Positions 50,501 through 59,129 of a stretch of DNA of 59,129 bases are shown in pieces (within the stretch, counting starts at the first letter, position 1; every line of letters starts with the position of its first letter). The DNA lies in assembly GCF_902706035.1 (NCBI RefSeq), contig NZ_CACSJA010000033.1, positions 1 to 59,129 of the forward strand, written 5' to 3'. This DNA is from Pantoea sp. 18069 (lineage in GTDB: Bacteria; Pseudomonadota; Gammaproteobacteria; Burkholderiales; Burkholderiaceae_C). The notes beneath the pieces were generated by a model. That model was not told where the DNA came from. It worked only from the letters and a program-made list of their open reading frames with translations, and did not search any database. Position numbers and translations under genes: made by a program.

Positions 50501-53410
50501 TCAGCCCAGGCGGGCGAGCTGGTCGCGCAGGCGGTTGAGCGTGGCGCCGAAGTCGGCGACGCGCTTCCTTTCCTGATCGATCACGGCCGGCGGCGCCTTG
50601 GCGACGAAGGCTTCGTTGCCGAGCTTCACGTTGGCGCGCGCGATTTCGCCTTCGACGCGCGCGGCTTCCTTGGCCAGGCGGATCTTCTCGGCCGCGATGT
50701 CGATCTCGATGAACAGGCACAGGCGGATGTCGCCGACCACGGCCACGGGCGCGGCCTGGGCGGCGGCGGCCCAGCCGGCCTCGTCGTCGAACACCTTGAC
50801 TTCGCTGAGCTTGGCCAGCGACTGCAGCACGGGTGCGACGGTGCGCAGGAAGGCGCTTTCCTCGGCGTTGGCGGCCACGGCGAACAGCGGCACGCGCTGA
50901 GCGGGCGAGACGTTCATTTCGCCGCGCAGCGTGCGGCAGGCGTCGACCATCGCCTTGATGCGCACCACGTGGGCGATCGCGGCTTCATCGATTTTCTCGG
51001 GCTGGGCTTCGGGGTAGCGCGCAATGCTCACCGACTCGCCGGGCAGGCCGGCGACGGGCGCGACCTTCTGCCACAGTTCTTCCGTGACGAACGGAATGAC
51101 GGGGTGGGCCAGGCGCAGGATGGCTTCGAGCGTGCGGATCAGCGTGCGGCGCGTGGCGCGCTGCTGGGCCGCATTGCCGTGCTGGATCTGCGTCTTGGCG
51201 ATTTCGAGGTACCAGTCGCAGAATTCGTTCCAGACGAAGTCATAGAGCGTGTTGGCGACGTTGTCGAGGCGGAACTCGGCAAAGCCCTTGGCGATCTCGG
51301 CTTCGACCTTCTGCAGCTGCGAGGTGATCCAGCGGTCGCACTGGCTGAACTCCAGGTAGCCTTCGAATTCGCCGCCGCTTTGGCATTGCTCCTTGGTGTG
51401 GGCCTGCAGTCCGCAGTCCTGGCCTTCGCAGTTCATCAGCACGAAGCGGCTGGCGTTCCAGAGCTTGTTGCAGAAGTTGCGGTAGCCTTCGCAGCGCTTG
51501 CTGTCGAAGTTGATCGAGCGGCCCAGCGAGGCCAGCGCGGCGAACGTGAAGCGCAGCGCGTCGGCGCCGTAGGCGGGAATGCCTTCGGGGAATTCCTTTT
51601 GCGTGTTCTTGCGCACCTGGGGCGCGGTCTCGGGCTTGCGCAGGCCCACGGTGCGCTTGTCGAGCAGCGCGTCGATATCGATGCCGTCGATCAGGTCGAC
51701 CGGGTCAAGCACATTGCCTTCGGACTTGGACATCTTCTTGCCCTGGGCGTCGCGCACCAGGCCGTGCATGTAGACATGCCTGAACGGCACGCGGCCCGTG
51801 AAGTGCGTGGTCATCATGATCATCCGGGCGACCCAGAAGAAGATGATGTCGTAGCCCGTCACCAGCACGGACGAGGGCAGGTAGAGGTTGAAGTCGTCGT
51901 CGGCGGCCTCGGTCTGGTTAGGCCAGCCCATGGTGCTGAAAGGCACCAGTGCCGACGAGTACCAGGTGTCGAGCACGTCCTCGTCGCGGCGCAGCGTCTT
52001 GCCCGGGGCCTTGGCCTGGGCTTCGGCTTCGTCGCGCGCGACGATGACATTGCCGTCCTCGTCATACCAGGCCGGAATCTGGTGGCCCCACCAGAGCTGG
52101 CGCGAAATGCACCAGTCCTGGATGTTGTTCATCCACTGGTTGTAGGTGTTGACCCAGTTCTCGGGCACGAATTTGACTTCGCCCGAGGCCACGGCGTCGA
52201 TGGCTTTTTGCGTGATCGACTTGCCTGTGGCGTCGCCTTCGCCGACCTTGGTCATGGCGACGAACCATTGGTCGGTGAGCATGGGCTCGACGACCTGGCC
52301 GGTGCGCGTGCAGATCGGCACCATCAGCTTGTGCTTCTTGGTCTCGACCAGCAGGCCCAGAGCGTCCAAGTCAGCAACGATGGCCTTGCGCGCCACGAAG
52401 CGGTCCATGCCGCGGTACTTTTCGGGCGCCTCGTCGCTCACCGTGGCCTGCAGCGTCAGCACCACGATCATCGGCAGGTTGTGGCGCTGGCCGACCTGGT
52501 AATCGTTGGGGTCGTGCGCGGGCGTGACCTTGACCACGCCGGTGCCGAATTCCTTGTCGACATAGGTGTCGGCAATCACCGGAATCTCGCGGCCGACCAG
52601 CGGCAGCGTCACCGACTTGCCGATCAGGTGCGCATAGCGCTCGTCTTCGGGGTGGACCATCACGGCCACGTCGCCGAGCATGGTTTCGGGGCGGGTGGTC
52701 GCGACCACGAGCTGGCCCGAGCCGTCGCTCAAAGGATAGGCGATATGCCACAGCCAGCCGTCCTTTTCCTCGCTTTCGACTTCGAGGTCGGAGACCGCGG
52801 ATTGCAGCTTGGGATCCCAGTTCACCAGGCGCTTGCCGCGGTAGATCAGGCCTTGCTCATAGAGGCGCACAAAGGTCTCGTTGACCACCGTGGACAGCTT
52901 GGGGTCCATGGTGAAGTATTCGCGCTCCCAGTCCACGCTGTCGCCCATGCGGCGCATCTGCGTGGTGATGGTGTTGCCCGACTGCTCCTTCCACTCCCAG
53001 ACCTTGCTGACGAAGTTCTTGCGCGCTTCGGGGGGCGTGGAGCCCATGTCGTGGCGGCTGATGCCCTGCTCCTGCAGCTGGCGCTCGACGACGATCTGCG
53101 TGGCGATGCCCGCGTGGTCGGTGCCCGGCACCCAGGTGGTGTTGAAGCCCTTCATGCGGTGGTAGCGCGTGAGGGAATCCATGATGGTCTGGTTGAACGC
53201 ATGGCCCATGTGCAGCGTGCCGGTCACATTGGGCGGCGGCAGCTGGATGGAGAACGAAGGCTGGCTGGCATCGGCCTTGCCCGTGCCGCGCACGCCGCCC
53301 GCGCCGTAGCCGCGCTTTTCCCATTCGGGCCCCCAGTGGGCTTCGAGGGCCGCGGGTTCAAAGGATTTGGAGAGGCTGTCGAGGCCCGGCTGTGCAATGG
53401 AGTCGCTCAT
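50501..53410 (-). CDS. valS: Valyl-tRNA synthetase
   Basis: A class Ia synthetase of 969 residues. The HIGH-type motif is PPPNVTGTLHMGHAFNQT (about 57-74), the CP1 editing domain follows (ATTRPETMLGDVAV, about 237-250; TPAHDPNDYQVG, about 300-311) and KMSKSEGNVLDP is at about 562-573. The C-terminal coiled coil (about 900-969, AAEKIRLAKEAARVEGEIAR) that contacts the tRNA is present. All catalytic parts are intact. The long antisense frame (880 codons) is a shadow. Confidence 0.98.
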   Translation of the reverse strand: MSDSIAQPGLDSLSKSFEPAALEAHWGPEWEKRGYGAGGVRGTGKADASQPSFSIQLPPPNVTGTLHMGHAFNQTIMDSLTRYHRMKGFNTTWVPGTDHAGIATQIVVERQLQEQGISRHDMGSTPPEARKNFVSKVWEWKEQSGNTITTQMRRMGDSVDWEREYFTMDPKLSTVVNETFVRLYEQGLIYRGKRLVNWDPKLQSAVSDLEVESEEKDGWLWHIAYPLSDGSGQLVVATTRPETMLGDVAVMVHPEDERYAHLIGKSVTLPLVGREIPVIADTYVDKEFGTGVVKVTPAHDPNDYQVGQRHNLPMIVVLTLQATVSDEAPEKYRGMDRFVARKAIVADLDALGLLVETKKHKLMVPICTRTGQVVEPMLTDQWFVAMTKVGEGDATGKSITQKAIDAVASGEVKFVPENWVNTYNQWMNNIQDWCISRQLWWGHQIPAWYDEDGNVIVARDEAEAQAKAPGKTLRRDEDVLDTWYSSALVPFSTMGWPNQTEAADDDFNLYLPSSVLVTGYDIIFFWVARMIMMTTHFTGRVPFRHVYMHGLVRDAQGKKMSKSEGNVLDPVDLIDGIDIDALLDKRTVGLRKPETAPQVRKNTQKEFPEGIPAYGADALRFTFAALASLGRSINFDSKRCEGYRNFCNKLWNASRFVLMNCEGQDCGLQAHTKEQCQSGGEFEGYLEFSQCDRWITSQLQKVEAEIAKGFAEFRLDNVANTLYDFVWNEFCDWYLEIAKTQIQHGNAAQQRATRRTLIRTLEAILRLAHPVIPFVTEELWQKVAPVAGLPGESVSIARYPEAQPEKIDEAAIAHVVRIKAMVDACRTLRGEMNVSPAQRVPLFAVAANAEESAFLRTVAPVLQSLAKLSEVKVFDDEAGWAAAAQAAPVAVVGDIRLCLFIEIDIAAEKIRLAKEAARVEGEIARANVKLGNEAFVAKAPPAVIDQERKRVADFGATLNRLRDQLARLG

Positions 53411-53555
53411 GGAGGGGGTGCCAATGCAAACGGCATCGCTCCCATCAAAGCGGGAGGATGCCGTCTACAGGGCTTAGTAGATGACGGATTGGCATTGATT
53501 TTACCGACCCCGCCGGTCTGCGGGGGCGGTATGCCCAATATCCGCCGCAAAGCCC

Positions 53556-54182
53556 TCAGGCCTTGGTCTTCTCGGGTACGAATTCGGGGCGGTCGTTGCC
53601 TTGCGGCTTGAGCGGATCGGCGGCCTTGCCGGCTGCGCGCTCGCGGCGCCATTGCTGCTTGCGCTCGGTCCATTCGGCCAGGCGCGCATGGGCGGTGGTG
53701 CTTTCCCTGGCCATCTGCACCGCATCGGCGAGCTGGGCCGAAAGCTCCAGGCGGATGCCGTTGGGGTCGAAGAAATAAATGCTCTTGAATATATGGTGGT
53801 CGGTCACGCCCAGCACTTCGACGCCATGGGCCTGCAGGCGCACCTTGGCGTTTTCGAGTTCCTCGACGGTGTTGACGCGAAACGCGATGTGGTTGACCCA
53901 GGCCGGCGTGTTGGGCGAAGGCTCGGCCGCGAGGTCGTCGCCCAGGTCGAAGAACGCAATGAACGAGCCGTCCTGCAGGCGGAAGAAGAAATGCGTGTAG
54001 GGGCAGTACTCGCCGGTGCTGGGCACGTAGTCGCTCTGGATGATGTGGTAGAGCGGCAGGCCCAGGATGTCTTCGTAGAAGTGGCGCGTTTCCTCGGCAT
54101 CACGCGCCTTGTAGGCGAAATGGTGCAACTGCTGGATGGGCGCGGCAGGCGGCAGGGCAGACAGGGGCGAGAGGGCAGCCAT
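53556..54182 (-). CDS. VOC (glyoxalase/dioxygenase) family protein
   Basis: A 208-residue protein of the vicinal-oxygen-chelate fold with paired beta-alpha-beta-beta-beta modules. Likely metal ligands are H21 (QLHHFAYKARD), the His in WVNHIAFRV (about 97) and the Glu in NGIRLELSA (about 152). The last 50 residues (ARLAEWTERKQQWRRERAAG) form a charged tail not found in the core family. Substrate unknown; it may be a glyoxalase-like or ring-cleaving enzyme. Confidence 0.85.
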   Translation of the reverse strand: MAALSPLSALPPAAPIQQLHHFAYKARDAEETRHFYEDILGLPLYHIIQSDYVPSTGEYCPYTHFFFRLQDGSFIAFFDLGDDLAAEPSPNTPAWVNHIAFRVNTVEELENAKVRLQAHGVEVLGVTDHHIFKSIYFFDPNGIRLELSAQLADAVQMARESTTAHARLAEWTERKQQWRRERAAGKAADPLKPQGNDRPEFVPEKTKA

Positions 54183-54365
54183 AGGGTCTCCTGGAAAAGG
54201 TGAGTTTTCTCTATTTTAAATCAATTCACCTAAACGTAATCTTTTTTCTTTCGAGCGCGCTCCGAAGGCGAAAAAAAACCGACACCTCTTGCGAAGTGCC
54301 GGTTGTGGCTGCCCGTCAGTGATTCATAGCGATGGCCACAGCCTATGAAACTGTCACACCCCAGC

Positions 54366-54443
54366 ATGGGGGCACCGAGCAAGGGCCGCCCCGCAGCGAT
54401 GGTGCCGTCCCCTGGGGGAAGCGGCGCCAGCCGCTCAGGGGGG
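54366..54443. repeat. Dispersed intergenic repeat R2, copy 3
   Basis: Contains GGGGCACCGAGCAAGGGCCG and ends CCGCTCAGGGGGG, a shorter version without the CTCCACCGAAGGATG part. It ends 5 bp before the stop of the YceI gene on the minus strand. Confidence 0.7.
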
Positions 54444-54447
54444 CTAA

Positions 54448-55023
54448 TTACTGCTTCACGGCTTCGATCTGCAGCACCAGGCGCACTTGCTTGGACGCGC
54501 CGAAGTTCACGCCGTAGTCCAGGCCGAAGGCCGTGCGGTCTATCGTGGCTTCGAAGTCGCCACCGCAGACTTCACGCTTTTGCAGCATGGGGCTGGGGTA
54601 GCAGTTGAACTTGCTGGCCTTGAGTGTCACGGGCTGGGTCTTGTCGAGCAGCGTCAGCTGGCCCGTGACTTCCTTGACCTTGTCGCCGTCGAACACGAAC
54701 TTGTCCGAAACGAACTTGGCGGTCGGGAATTGGGCGACGTTGAAGATGTCGGCGCTTTGCAGGTGCTTGTCGAAGCCGGGCGTGCCCGAGTTCACCGAGG
54801 TCATGTCGAGCACCACTTCGACCTTGCCGGTCTTGCCGGCGCGGTCGAATTCGACCGTGCCCTGCTTCTTGTCGAAGCGTGCGCGGTTGGTGGTCGCGCC
54901 CATGTGGTCGATCTCGAAGGTCGCGAAAGTGTGCGTCGGGTCGATGGCATAGGTCGCGGGCGCGGCCTGGGCAACGGAAGCGAACAGGCCGGCGGCGGCG
55001 AGAGCGAAAAGCGTGGTGCGCAT
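54448..55023 (-). CDS. YceI family periplasmic protein (first copy)
   Basis: A 191-residue exported lipocalin-like protein. Signal peptide MRTTLFALAAAGLFASVAQA (cleavage after about 20). The mature part ATYAIDPTHTFATFEIDHMG is typical of the family, which binds isoprenoid quinone-like chains in its barrel; FDKHLQSADIFNVAQFPTAK is the conserved central block. Two Cys (NCYPSP, EVCGGD) may form a disulfide. It is the last gene of a b561-YceI-YceI run. Confidence 0.93.
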   Translation of the reverse strand: MRTTLFALAAAGLFASVAQAAPATYAIDPTHTFATFEIDHMGATTNRARFDKKQGTVEFDRAGKTGKVEVVLDMTSVNSGTPGFDKHLQSADIFNVAQFPTAKFVSDKFVFDGDKVKEVTGQLTLLDKTQPVTLKASKFNCYPSPMLQKREVCGGDFEATIDRTAFGLDYGVNFGASKQVRLVLQIEAVKQ

Positions 55024-55112
55024 GGGAAAACTCCTGGATGAAAAGGGGTTGCGAGAGAGAAAAATCAGGCCGTGCGCGCGGCTCGGGCCGCAGGCAGGGC
55101 GCAGGGAAGGGG

Positions 55113-55682
55113 TCAGAGCTTGCCCACGCCGGTCAGCGCGAGTTTGAATTGCACCTGGACGTCGTCGGCGACCATCGAGGTATCGGCCCAGTCGCCTTCA
55201 CCGATCTTGAATGCGAGGCGCTTGATCGGCAGCGTGCCGGTGGCAACTGTGGTGGCGCCGTTTTGCGTCAGCGTCACGGGCAGGCTCACGTCCTGCGACT
55301 GGCCCTTGATGCTCAGCTTGCCGTCGACCTGGTACTTGCCGCCGCCCAGCGCCTTGACGGCCGTGGAGTCAAAGCGCGCCTGCGGGAAGCCCGCGACGTT
55401 GAACCAGGTGGCCTTGGGCATTTCGGCGTCGGTTTCCCTGGAGCCCATGGTGGCGCTGCCGGTGGCGACCGTGAACTGGATCTTGCTGGCTTCGGGCTTG
55501 GCGGTGTCGAACTGCACCTGGGCATCGAACTGCTTGAACTGGCCTTGCAGGGGCACGCCCATCTGCTTGATGGTGAAGCCCACCGAGCTCTGTGCAGGCA
55601 CGAGCTTTTGCTGGGCGAAAGCAGCCGGCGACAGCACGGCGCTGGCCAGGGCGATGGAGGAAACCAGGGTACGCAAGGTCAT
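55113..55682 (-). CDS. YceI family periplasmic protein (second copy)
   Basis: A 189-residue paralogue of the neighbouring protein. Signal peptide MTLRTLVSSIALASAVLSPA, cut after about AFAQ. The mature part starts KLVPAQSSVGFTIKQMGVPL and holds WFNVAGFPQARFDSTAVKAL, the family's central block. GGGAG lies before the start at 55682. The tandem arrangement with cytochrome b561 suggests joint electron or quinone chemistry at the periplasmic face; this is inference. Confidence 0.93.
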   Translation of the reverse strand: MTLRTLVSSIALASAVLSPAAFAQQKLVPAQSSVGFTIKQMGVPLQGQFKQFDAQVQFDTAKPEASKIQFTVATGSATMGSRETDAEMPKATWFNVAGFPQARFDSTAVKALGGGKYQVDGKLSIKGQSQDVSLPVTLTQNGATTVATGTLPIKRLAFKIGEGDWADTSMVADDVQVQFKLALTGVGKL

Positions 55683-55742
55683 GAAAAACTCCCGAGATTC
55701 AAAAATCAAGCAAAAAGATGGGGGCTGGCGAGGCGGCTGGGC

Positions 55743-56312
55743 TCAGCCGCGCGGGCCGGGCAGCATGCGCAGCAGCAGGCCGTCGCGGTCGATGAACTGG
55801 TGTTTGAGGGCGGCAGCGATGTGCAGCACGATCAGGGTCGCGAGCGCATAGGCGCTCCACTGGTGCAGGGGCTTGATCAGCTCGGCCAGCGCGGGGCTGA
55901 CCGGCATCCAGTCGGGCAGCGGCACCAGGCCCAGGAACACGATGGGAAAGCCCGCGGCCGAGCTATAGGCCCAGCCCAGCAGTGGCACCAGAAAGAACAG
56001 GGCGTAGAGCGCGTGGTGGGTGCCGTGGTGGGCCAGATGCTGCCAGGCGGGCATCCTGGCCTGCATGGCCGCGGGCAGTGCGGGCGGCTTGTTCGCCAGG
56101 CGCCAGCCCAGGCGCACCAGGCTCAGTGCCAGGATGGACACGCCCAGCCACTTGTGCCAGTTGTAGAGCTTGAGCCGCTGCGGCGAAAACGACAGGCTGA
56201 CCATGTACAGGCCGATGCCGATGGCGGCGATCAGGGCCAGCGCCAGCACCCAGTGCAGCAGCTTGGCGGTGGTGGTATAGCGGACGGGGGTTGTTATTGA
56301 TTTTGAAGACAT
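55743..56312 (-). CDS. Cytochrome b561
   Basis: A 189-residue membrane cytochrome with four hydrophobic helices and two b hemes. Candidate heme ligands are the His in AKLLHWVLALAL (about 20), NWHKWLG (about 53), HHALYALFFLVPL and LHQWSAYALATLIVLHIAAA (about 150 and 164). It passes electrons between quinones and periplasmic acceptors, in E. coli relieving superoxide. First gene of a run with two YceI genes. Confidence 0.92.
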   Translation of the reverse strand: MSSKSITTPVRYTTTAKLLHWVLALALIAAIGIGLYMVSLSFSPQRLKLYNWHKWLGVSILALSLVRLGWRLANKPPALPAAMQARMPAWQHLAHHGTHHALYALFFLVPLLGWAYSSAAGFPIVFLGLVPLPDWMPVSPALAELIKPLHQWSAYALATLIVLHIAAALKHQFIDRDGLLLRMLPGPRG

Positions 56313-56510
56313 GGCTGGGAATTGGCGGGCTGTCCGTCACATGCCGGCTGGCATGTTTTTCCCAGTATAGGAAGCGCTGGATTGAAAAGAGTTCAGTGAG
56401 ATTGATGGCTGAATTCAAAAAAGATGAAGTCAAGCGATTCTGGGGGGGCGCTGCCTCTTGCTTGAGGACAGGCCGTTCATCCTTCGACGCGGCCGGCGCG
56501 AGGCAGGCTC

Positions 56511-56726
56511 TCAAGAAACAGCTTTTTTCGTCAACTAAATCAATGACTTAGAAAGGGCGCAATTTGAGCAAACAGCAGCTGGCTATGGGCGGCTTGCTCT
56601 GAAAATACCGGCCCTTCGATCCTTCGACTGGCTCAGGACTCAGGGCGAGCGGGTAAAAACCGTTCGTGGTGAGCCCGTCGAACCATGAACGGCCTGTCCT
56701 CATGGACAAGTCCCGCTGTTTCTTGA
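56511..56726. mobile_element. MITE-like repeat, copy B (11-bp terminal inverted repeats)
   Basis: TCAAGAAACAG (56511-56521) and CTGTTTCTTGA (56716-56726), exact inverses and identical to those of copy A (4520-4672). The interior shares GACTTAGA, ATTTGAGCAAACAGC and AAAATACCG, and is longer because of extra R1 units. The sequence after the right end (GCGCCTGGCGAGACTTCGTC) is also common to both. It fills much of the 488-bp gap between cytochrome b561 and hemY. Confidence 0.6.
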
Positions 56727-56800
56727 TAGCGCCTGGCGAGACTTCGTCTCGCTTACCCCGCTCAGGACGAACGTGGGGAAGAAGGCGCTGGGCCAGCGGC

Positions 56801-58078
56801 TCACTGCCCCAGGGCCGCCTGCTTCCACGCCGCCGCCGCGGCCTCGTCGTCATTGCGGTGCTCGGCCATGCGCGCGAGCTGCTGCCAGGCCTGGACGCGC
56901 AGCGGGCCGGCGTCGAGCTGCGGCGCGCACTGGGTCAGCTGCTGCTGGGCCTTGCCCCAGAGCTGGCGCTGCACGCAGGCCATGCCGGCCAGGTACTGCA
57001 GCCGGGGCTCGCGCGGGTTGTTGCGGCTGGCGGTTTCTATGCGCGCCAGCCATTGGCTGTCGATGCCGTCCAGGCAGTCCTGCAAGGCGAGCACCAGGGT
57101 CTGCATCTGGCTTTCGCTCAAGGCTTCCATGCGTGCCGTCGCGTACTCCCACACCGGCAGCAGCCAGGCGCGCGCCTGCGACAGGTCGCCGCCCAGGCGC
57201 ACGAGCTGGCGCGCCGCGGGAATGGCGATTTCGGGCATGGCGCGTTCGTCCGGATCGAGCTCCAGCCAGAGCTGCTGCAGGTGGGCGGTGTCGCGCGTGT
57301 CGTGTATCAGTTCGAGCACCAGTCCGCGCACGATGCTGGCCGAGGCCGCGGGCGAGAACGCGCGGTGCTTGGCCAGCATGCGCGCGGTCTCGAGCGCATT
57401 TTCGGTATGGCGCGCCAGGCGCGCAGCCTTGAGTTTGATGCGCAGCGCCAGCGTGCGCCGGCTCGCGCCCTGGGGCAGTGCGGCCAGGCGCTCGAGCGCC
57501 AGCAGCGCGTCGCGGTCGTCGAGCGCCCAGCGCGCGGCACGCATCTGCGCGCCTTCGCGGGTCTCCTGTTCGACGGCCGTGCCGTCGAGCGGTGCGCATT
57601 CGAGCACCTGGGCCAGATGGATTTCGCGCTGGGGTGTGTCCTGCAGCGCGTGCGAGCCTTCGGCCGCGACCATGTGGGCCGTGGCGCGCAGTTGACGGCC
57701 ATGGGGTACATCGGCCAGCGCGGTGGACAGCGATTCCTCGAGCGCGAGTGCCGACAATGCCGACTTGCGCGCGCGCAGGAAGCGCCCGGCCTGCAGGTGC
57801 GACAGCGCATCGAGCAGCGCATGGTGCATGGCGCGCTCCTTTTGCTGCTCGCGCCAGCGCCGGGCCTGGCGCGGCAACTGCGTGAGCACCGACAGCCCGC
57901 GCAGCGCCGCATGGCACAGCACGAACGACGCCAGCAGCAGCAGCAGCACCATGTTGAGCGACAGGTCGATGCGATAGGGCGGCCAGAACAGAGTGACCGT
58001 GCCCTGGTTGTTGCCGACAAACAAGGCCACCGCGACAGCGATGCCAAACAGGCCTATGAACCAAAGTGCAGCGCGCAT
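56801..58078 (-). CDS. hemY: HemY (heme biosynthesis-associated TPR protein)
   Basis: A 425-residue inner-membrane protein. Two N-terminal hydrophobic segments (LWFIGLFGIAVAVALFVGNN, about 5-24; LSLNMVLLLLLASFVLCHAA, about 39-58) are followed by TPR-like helical repeats in the periplasm or cytosol (about 80-420). Despite the symbol it is not the protoporphyrinogen oxidase of Bacillus; its role in heme synthesis is not settled. GAGGAAA precedes the start. It follows hemX after 22 bp. Confidence 0.92.
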   Translation of the reverse strand: MRAALWFIGLFGIAVAVALFVGNNQGTVTLFWPPYRIDLSLNMVLLLLLASFVLCHAALRGLSVLTQLPRQARRWREQQKERAMHHALLDALSHLQAGRFLRARKSALSALALEESLSTALADVPHGRQLRATAHMVAAEGSHALQDTPQREIHLAQVLECAPLDGTAVEQETREGAQMRAARWALDDRDALLALERLAALPQGASRRTLALRIKLKAARLARHTENALETARMLAKHRAFSPAASASIVRGLVLELIHDTRDTAHLQQLWLELDPDERAMPEIAIPAARQLVRLGGDLSQARAWLLPVWEYATARMEALSESQMQTLVLALQDCLDGIDSQWLARIETASRNNPREPRLQYLAGMACVQRQLWGKAQQQLTQCAPQLDAGPLRVQAWQQLARMAEHRNDDEAAAAAWKQAALGQ

Positions 58079-58100
58079 TGGTGTTTCCTCGTCGTACAGA

Positions 58101-59116
58101 CTAGCGCCCCGCAGCGGCTGTTGCCAGCGCTGCCAGGGTCTCGTCCAGGGAGGGTTGCTCGTTGTTCTTCAGGTGCAGCTGGATCTGCTCGAGCAGCGCC
58201 TGCGCGTTGCGCGTGCGCCGCGACGCCGGATCGAAATACTTGCCCATCGCCACGCTTGCGGCGACCAGGTCGTTGCGCGCGGCGTCGTACTGGCGCGCGA
58301 GCACCCCGAGGCGCGCGTTGAGCAGCGTGAGCTTGAGGTTTTCGCGCAGGAAAAAGCCCTGGTCGGGCGACAGCAGCACGGCTTCGGGCTGGTCGATGCG
58401 GCTGACCCGCACCAGGTCGTAGATTTCCGCGCGCACCACCTCCCAGCTGCGCGTGCCCCAGTCCTGCCACCAGGCCCAGTCGCCCGGCGTGAGCGCCGGA
58501 TCCTGGGCGGGCGCGGGCATGGGGGCGGGCGCACCGCCGCGCACGGCGCTGGGCTTGGCGACCGCATTCGTCAGCGGCAGGTCGTCGACGCCGCGCGACA
58601 GGTCGTCGAGCCGCGCGAGCAGGCCGGCGGTGTCGGTCACTGCCAGGCGCGAGATGGCTTCGAGGTCGCGCTCTATGGCGCGCTGCACGGGCGAGAGGCG
58701 CGGCTGCGCCGCACGCTCTATGCGCTGGCTGGCGCTGCGCAGGGTCGCGACCAGCGGCTCGAGGCTGCCGGTCAGCTGCGACTGCTGCTGCGCCATGCGG
58801 ATGGCGGTGTCGATGTCGACGACCAGCGTGTCGTCGCGGGTGCGCGACAGGCTCTGCACCAACTCTTCGAGCTGGCTGCGCTGCAGCGCGACTTCGCCCA
58901 CGCGCGCTTCCATGACCGAGATGCGCGCCGCGCTGTCGCGCGCCAGGTCCTGCGCGTCGCGCGCCATGGTGCGCGCTTCGATGGCCTGGGTGCCCGAGTC
59001 GGCGCTCTGGCGGGCGAGCTGTTCCTGGATGCTGCTCATGCGTTGCCACAGCATGCCGCTGCCGACCAGCGCGACCACGGCCACCGTGCCCAGCAGGTAC
59101 AGGGCCAGTTGCGAGG
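58101..59116 (-). CDS. hemX: HemX-like protein, 5' end cut by the contig edge
   Basis: About 338 residues of the C-terminal part of the HemX family, often labelled uroporphyrinogen-III C-methyltransferase but lacking that catalytic domain. The visible start shows a membrane helix (ALYLLGTVAVVALVGSGMLW), then a coiled coil (about 20-90, SIQEQLARQSADSGTQAIEA), and the family domain with ENLKLTLLNARLGVLARQYD. The reading frame is interrupted beyond 59116 only because adapter bases begin there (they create an in-frame TAA). It is co-transcribed with hemY. Confidence 0.9.
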
Positions 59117-59129
59117 CTGTCTCTTATAC
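59117..59129. other. Tn5/Nextera mosaic-end adapter remnant
   Basis: The last 13 bases, CTGTCTCTTATAC, are the first 13 bases of the transposase mosaic end used in Nextera libraries. They interrupt hemX with a stop. This is untrimmed adapter, not genomic DNA. Confidence 0.9.

Noticed and set aside
50969..53611. 880-codon open frame antisense to valS
   Set aside because: It mirrors valS over its full length. Long antisense frames are common in GC-rich DNA, and its translation is low in structure and matches no family.

Overview
The window looks like one complete draft contig from a GC-rich betaproteobacterium of the order Burkholderiales, most likely family Comamonadaceae (Acidovorax, Delftia or Comamonas-like). 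This rests on gene content and order (argD-argF beside a DUF3579 gene, rpsT divergent from murJ, purM divergent from hda, a HAD gene overlapping pcnB then folK, cysM beside tRNA-Leu, a hemX-hemY pair) and on dispersed intergenic repeats. The last 13 bases match the Tn5/Nextera mosaic end, so the right edge is library adapter and not genome.

Layout. 1-4.5 kb: end of an aldehyde dehydrogenase gene, apaH, a CNNM/CBS protein, an H-NS-like protein and a flavin monooxygenase. 4.8-13.7 kb: tryptophan catabolism through kynurenine (kynA with an MFS transporter; an amino-acid permease, kynB and kynU in a second operon), interrupted by alkA and by a CesT-type chaperone next to a candidate type III effector. 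13.9-26.2 kb: housekeeping genes (argF, argD, rpsT, murJ, a SirB1-family protein, an AI-2E-family permease, purM, hda, pcnB, folK). 26.4-36.2 kb: a Bug-type binding protein, a ferredoxin-reductase flavoprotein, an SDR protein, two exported proteins, an FMN riboswitch in front of a RibH2-like lumazine synthase, sotB, a CidA/LrgB pair and small proteins. 47.6-59.1 kb: tRNA-Leu, cysM, a Nudix protein, a TusA-like protein, galU, valS, a VOC protein, two YceI proteins with cytochrome b561, hemY and hemX.

The accessory core is 36.3-47.6 kb. It opens with a decayed IS3 element and continues with about 6 kb of clearly AT-richer DNA that carries three genes in one direction: a membrane-anchored cytochrome P450 fused in one polypeptide to a class I terpene cyclase, a complete threonyl-tRNA synthetase, and a Rieske non-heme iron oxygenase. 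I read this as a small terpenoid biosynthetic cluster. The extra thrS is the most telling part: producers of ThrRS inhibitors (borrelidin, obafluorin) carry a second, insensitive ThrRS, so the cluster may make a terpenoid that attacks this enzyme. The P450 half is split by two single-A losses in A runs, which are either sequencing errors or real inactivation.

To the right of the cluster lies a 52-bp copy of the 3' part of tRNA-Leu, then an intact IS630 element with TA flanks, a BrnT/BrnA toxin-antitoxin pair, a fragment of a phage portal gene and a small gene behind a LexA box, and then the intact tRNA-Leu. This is the signature of an integrative element at tRNA-Leu that has lost its integrase. 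The terpene cluster lies outside this duplication and may belong to an older insertion at the same site.
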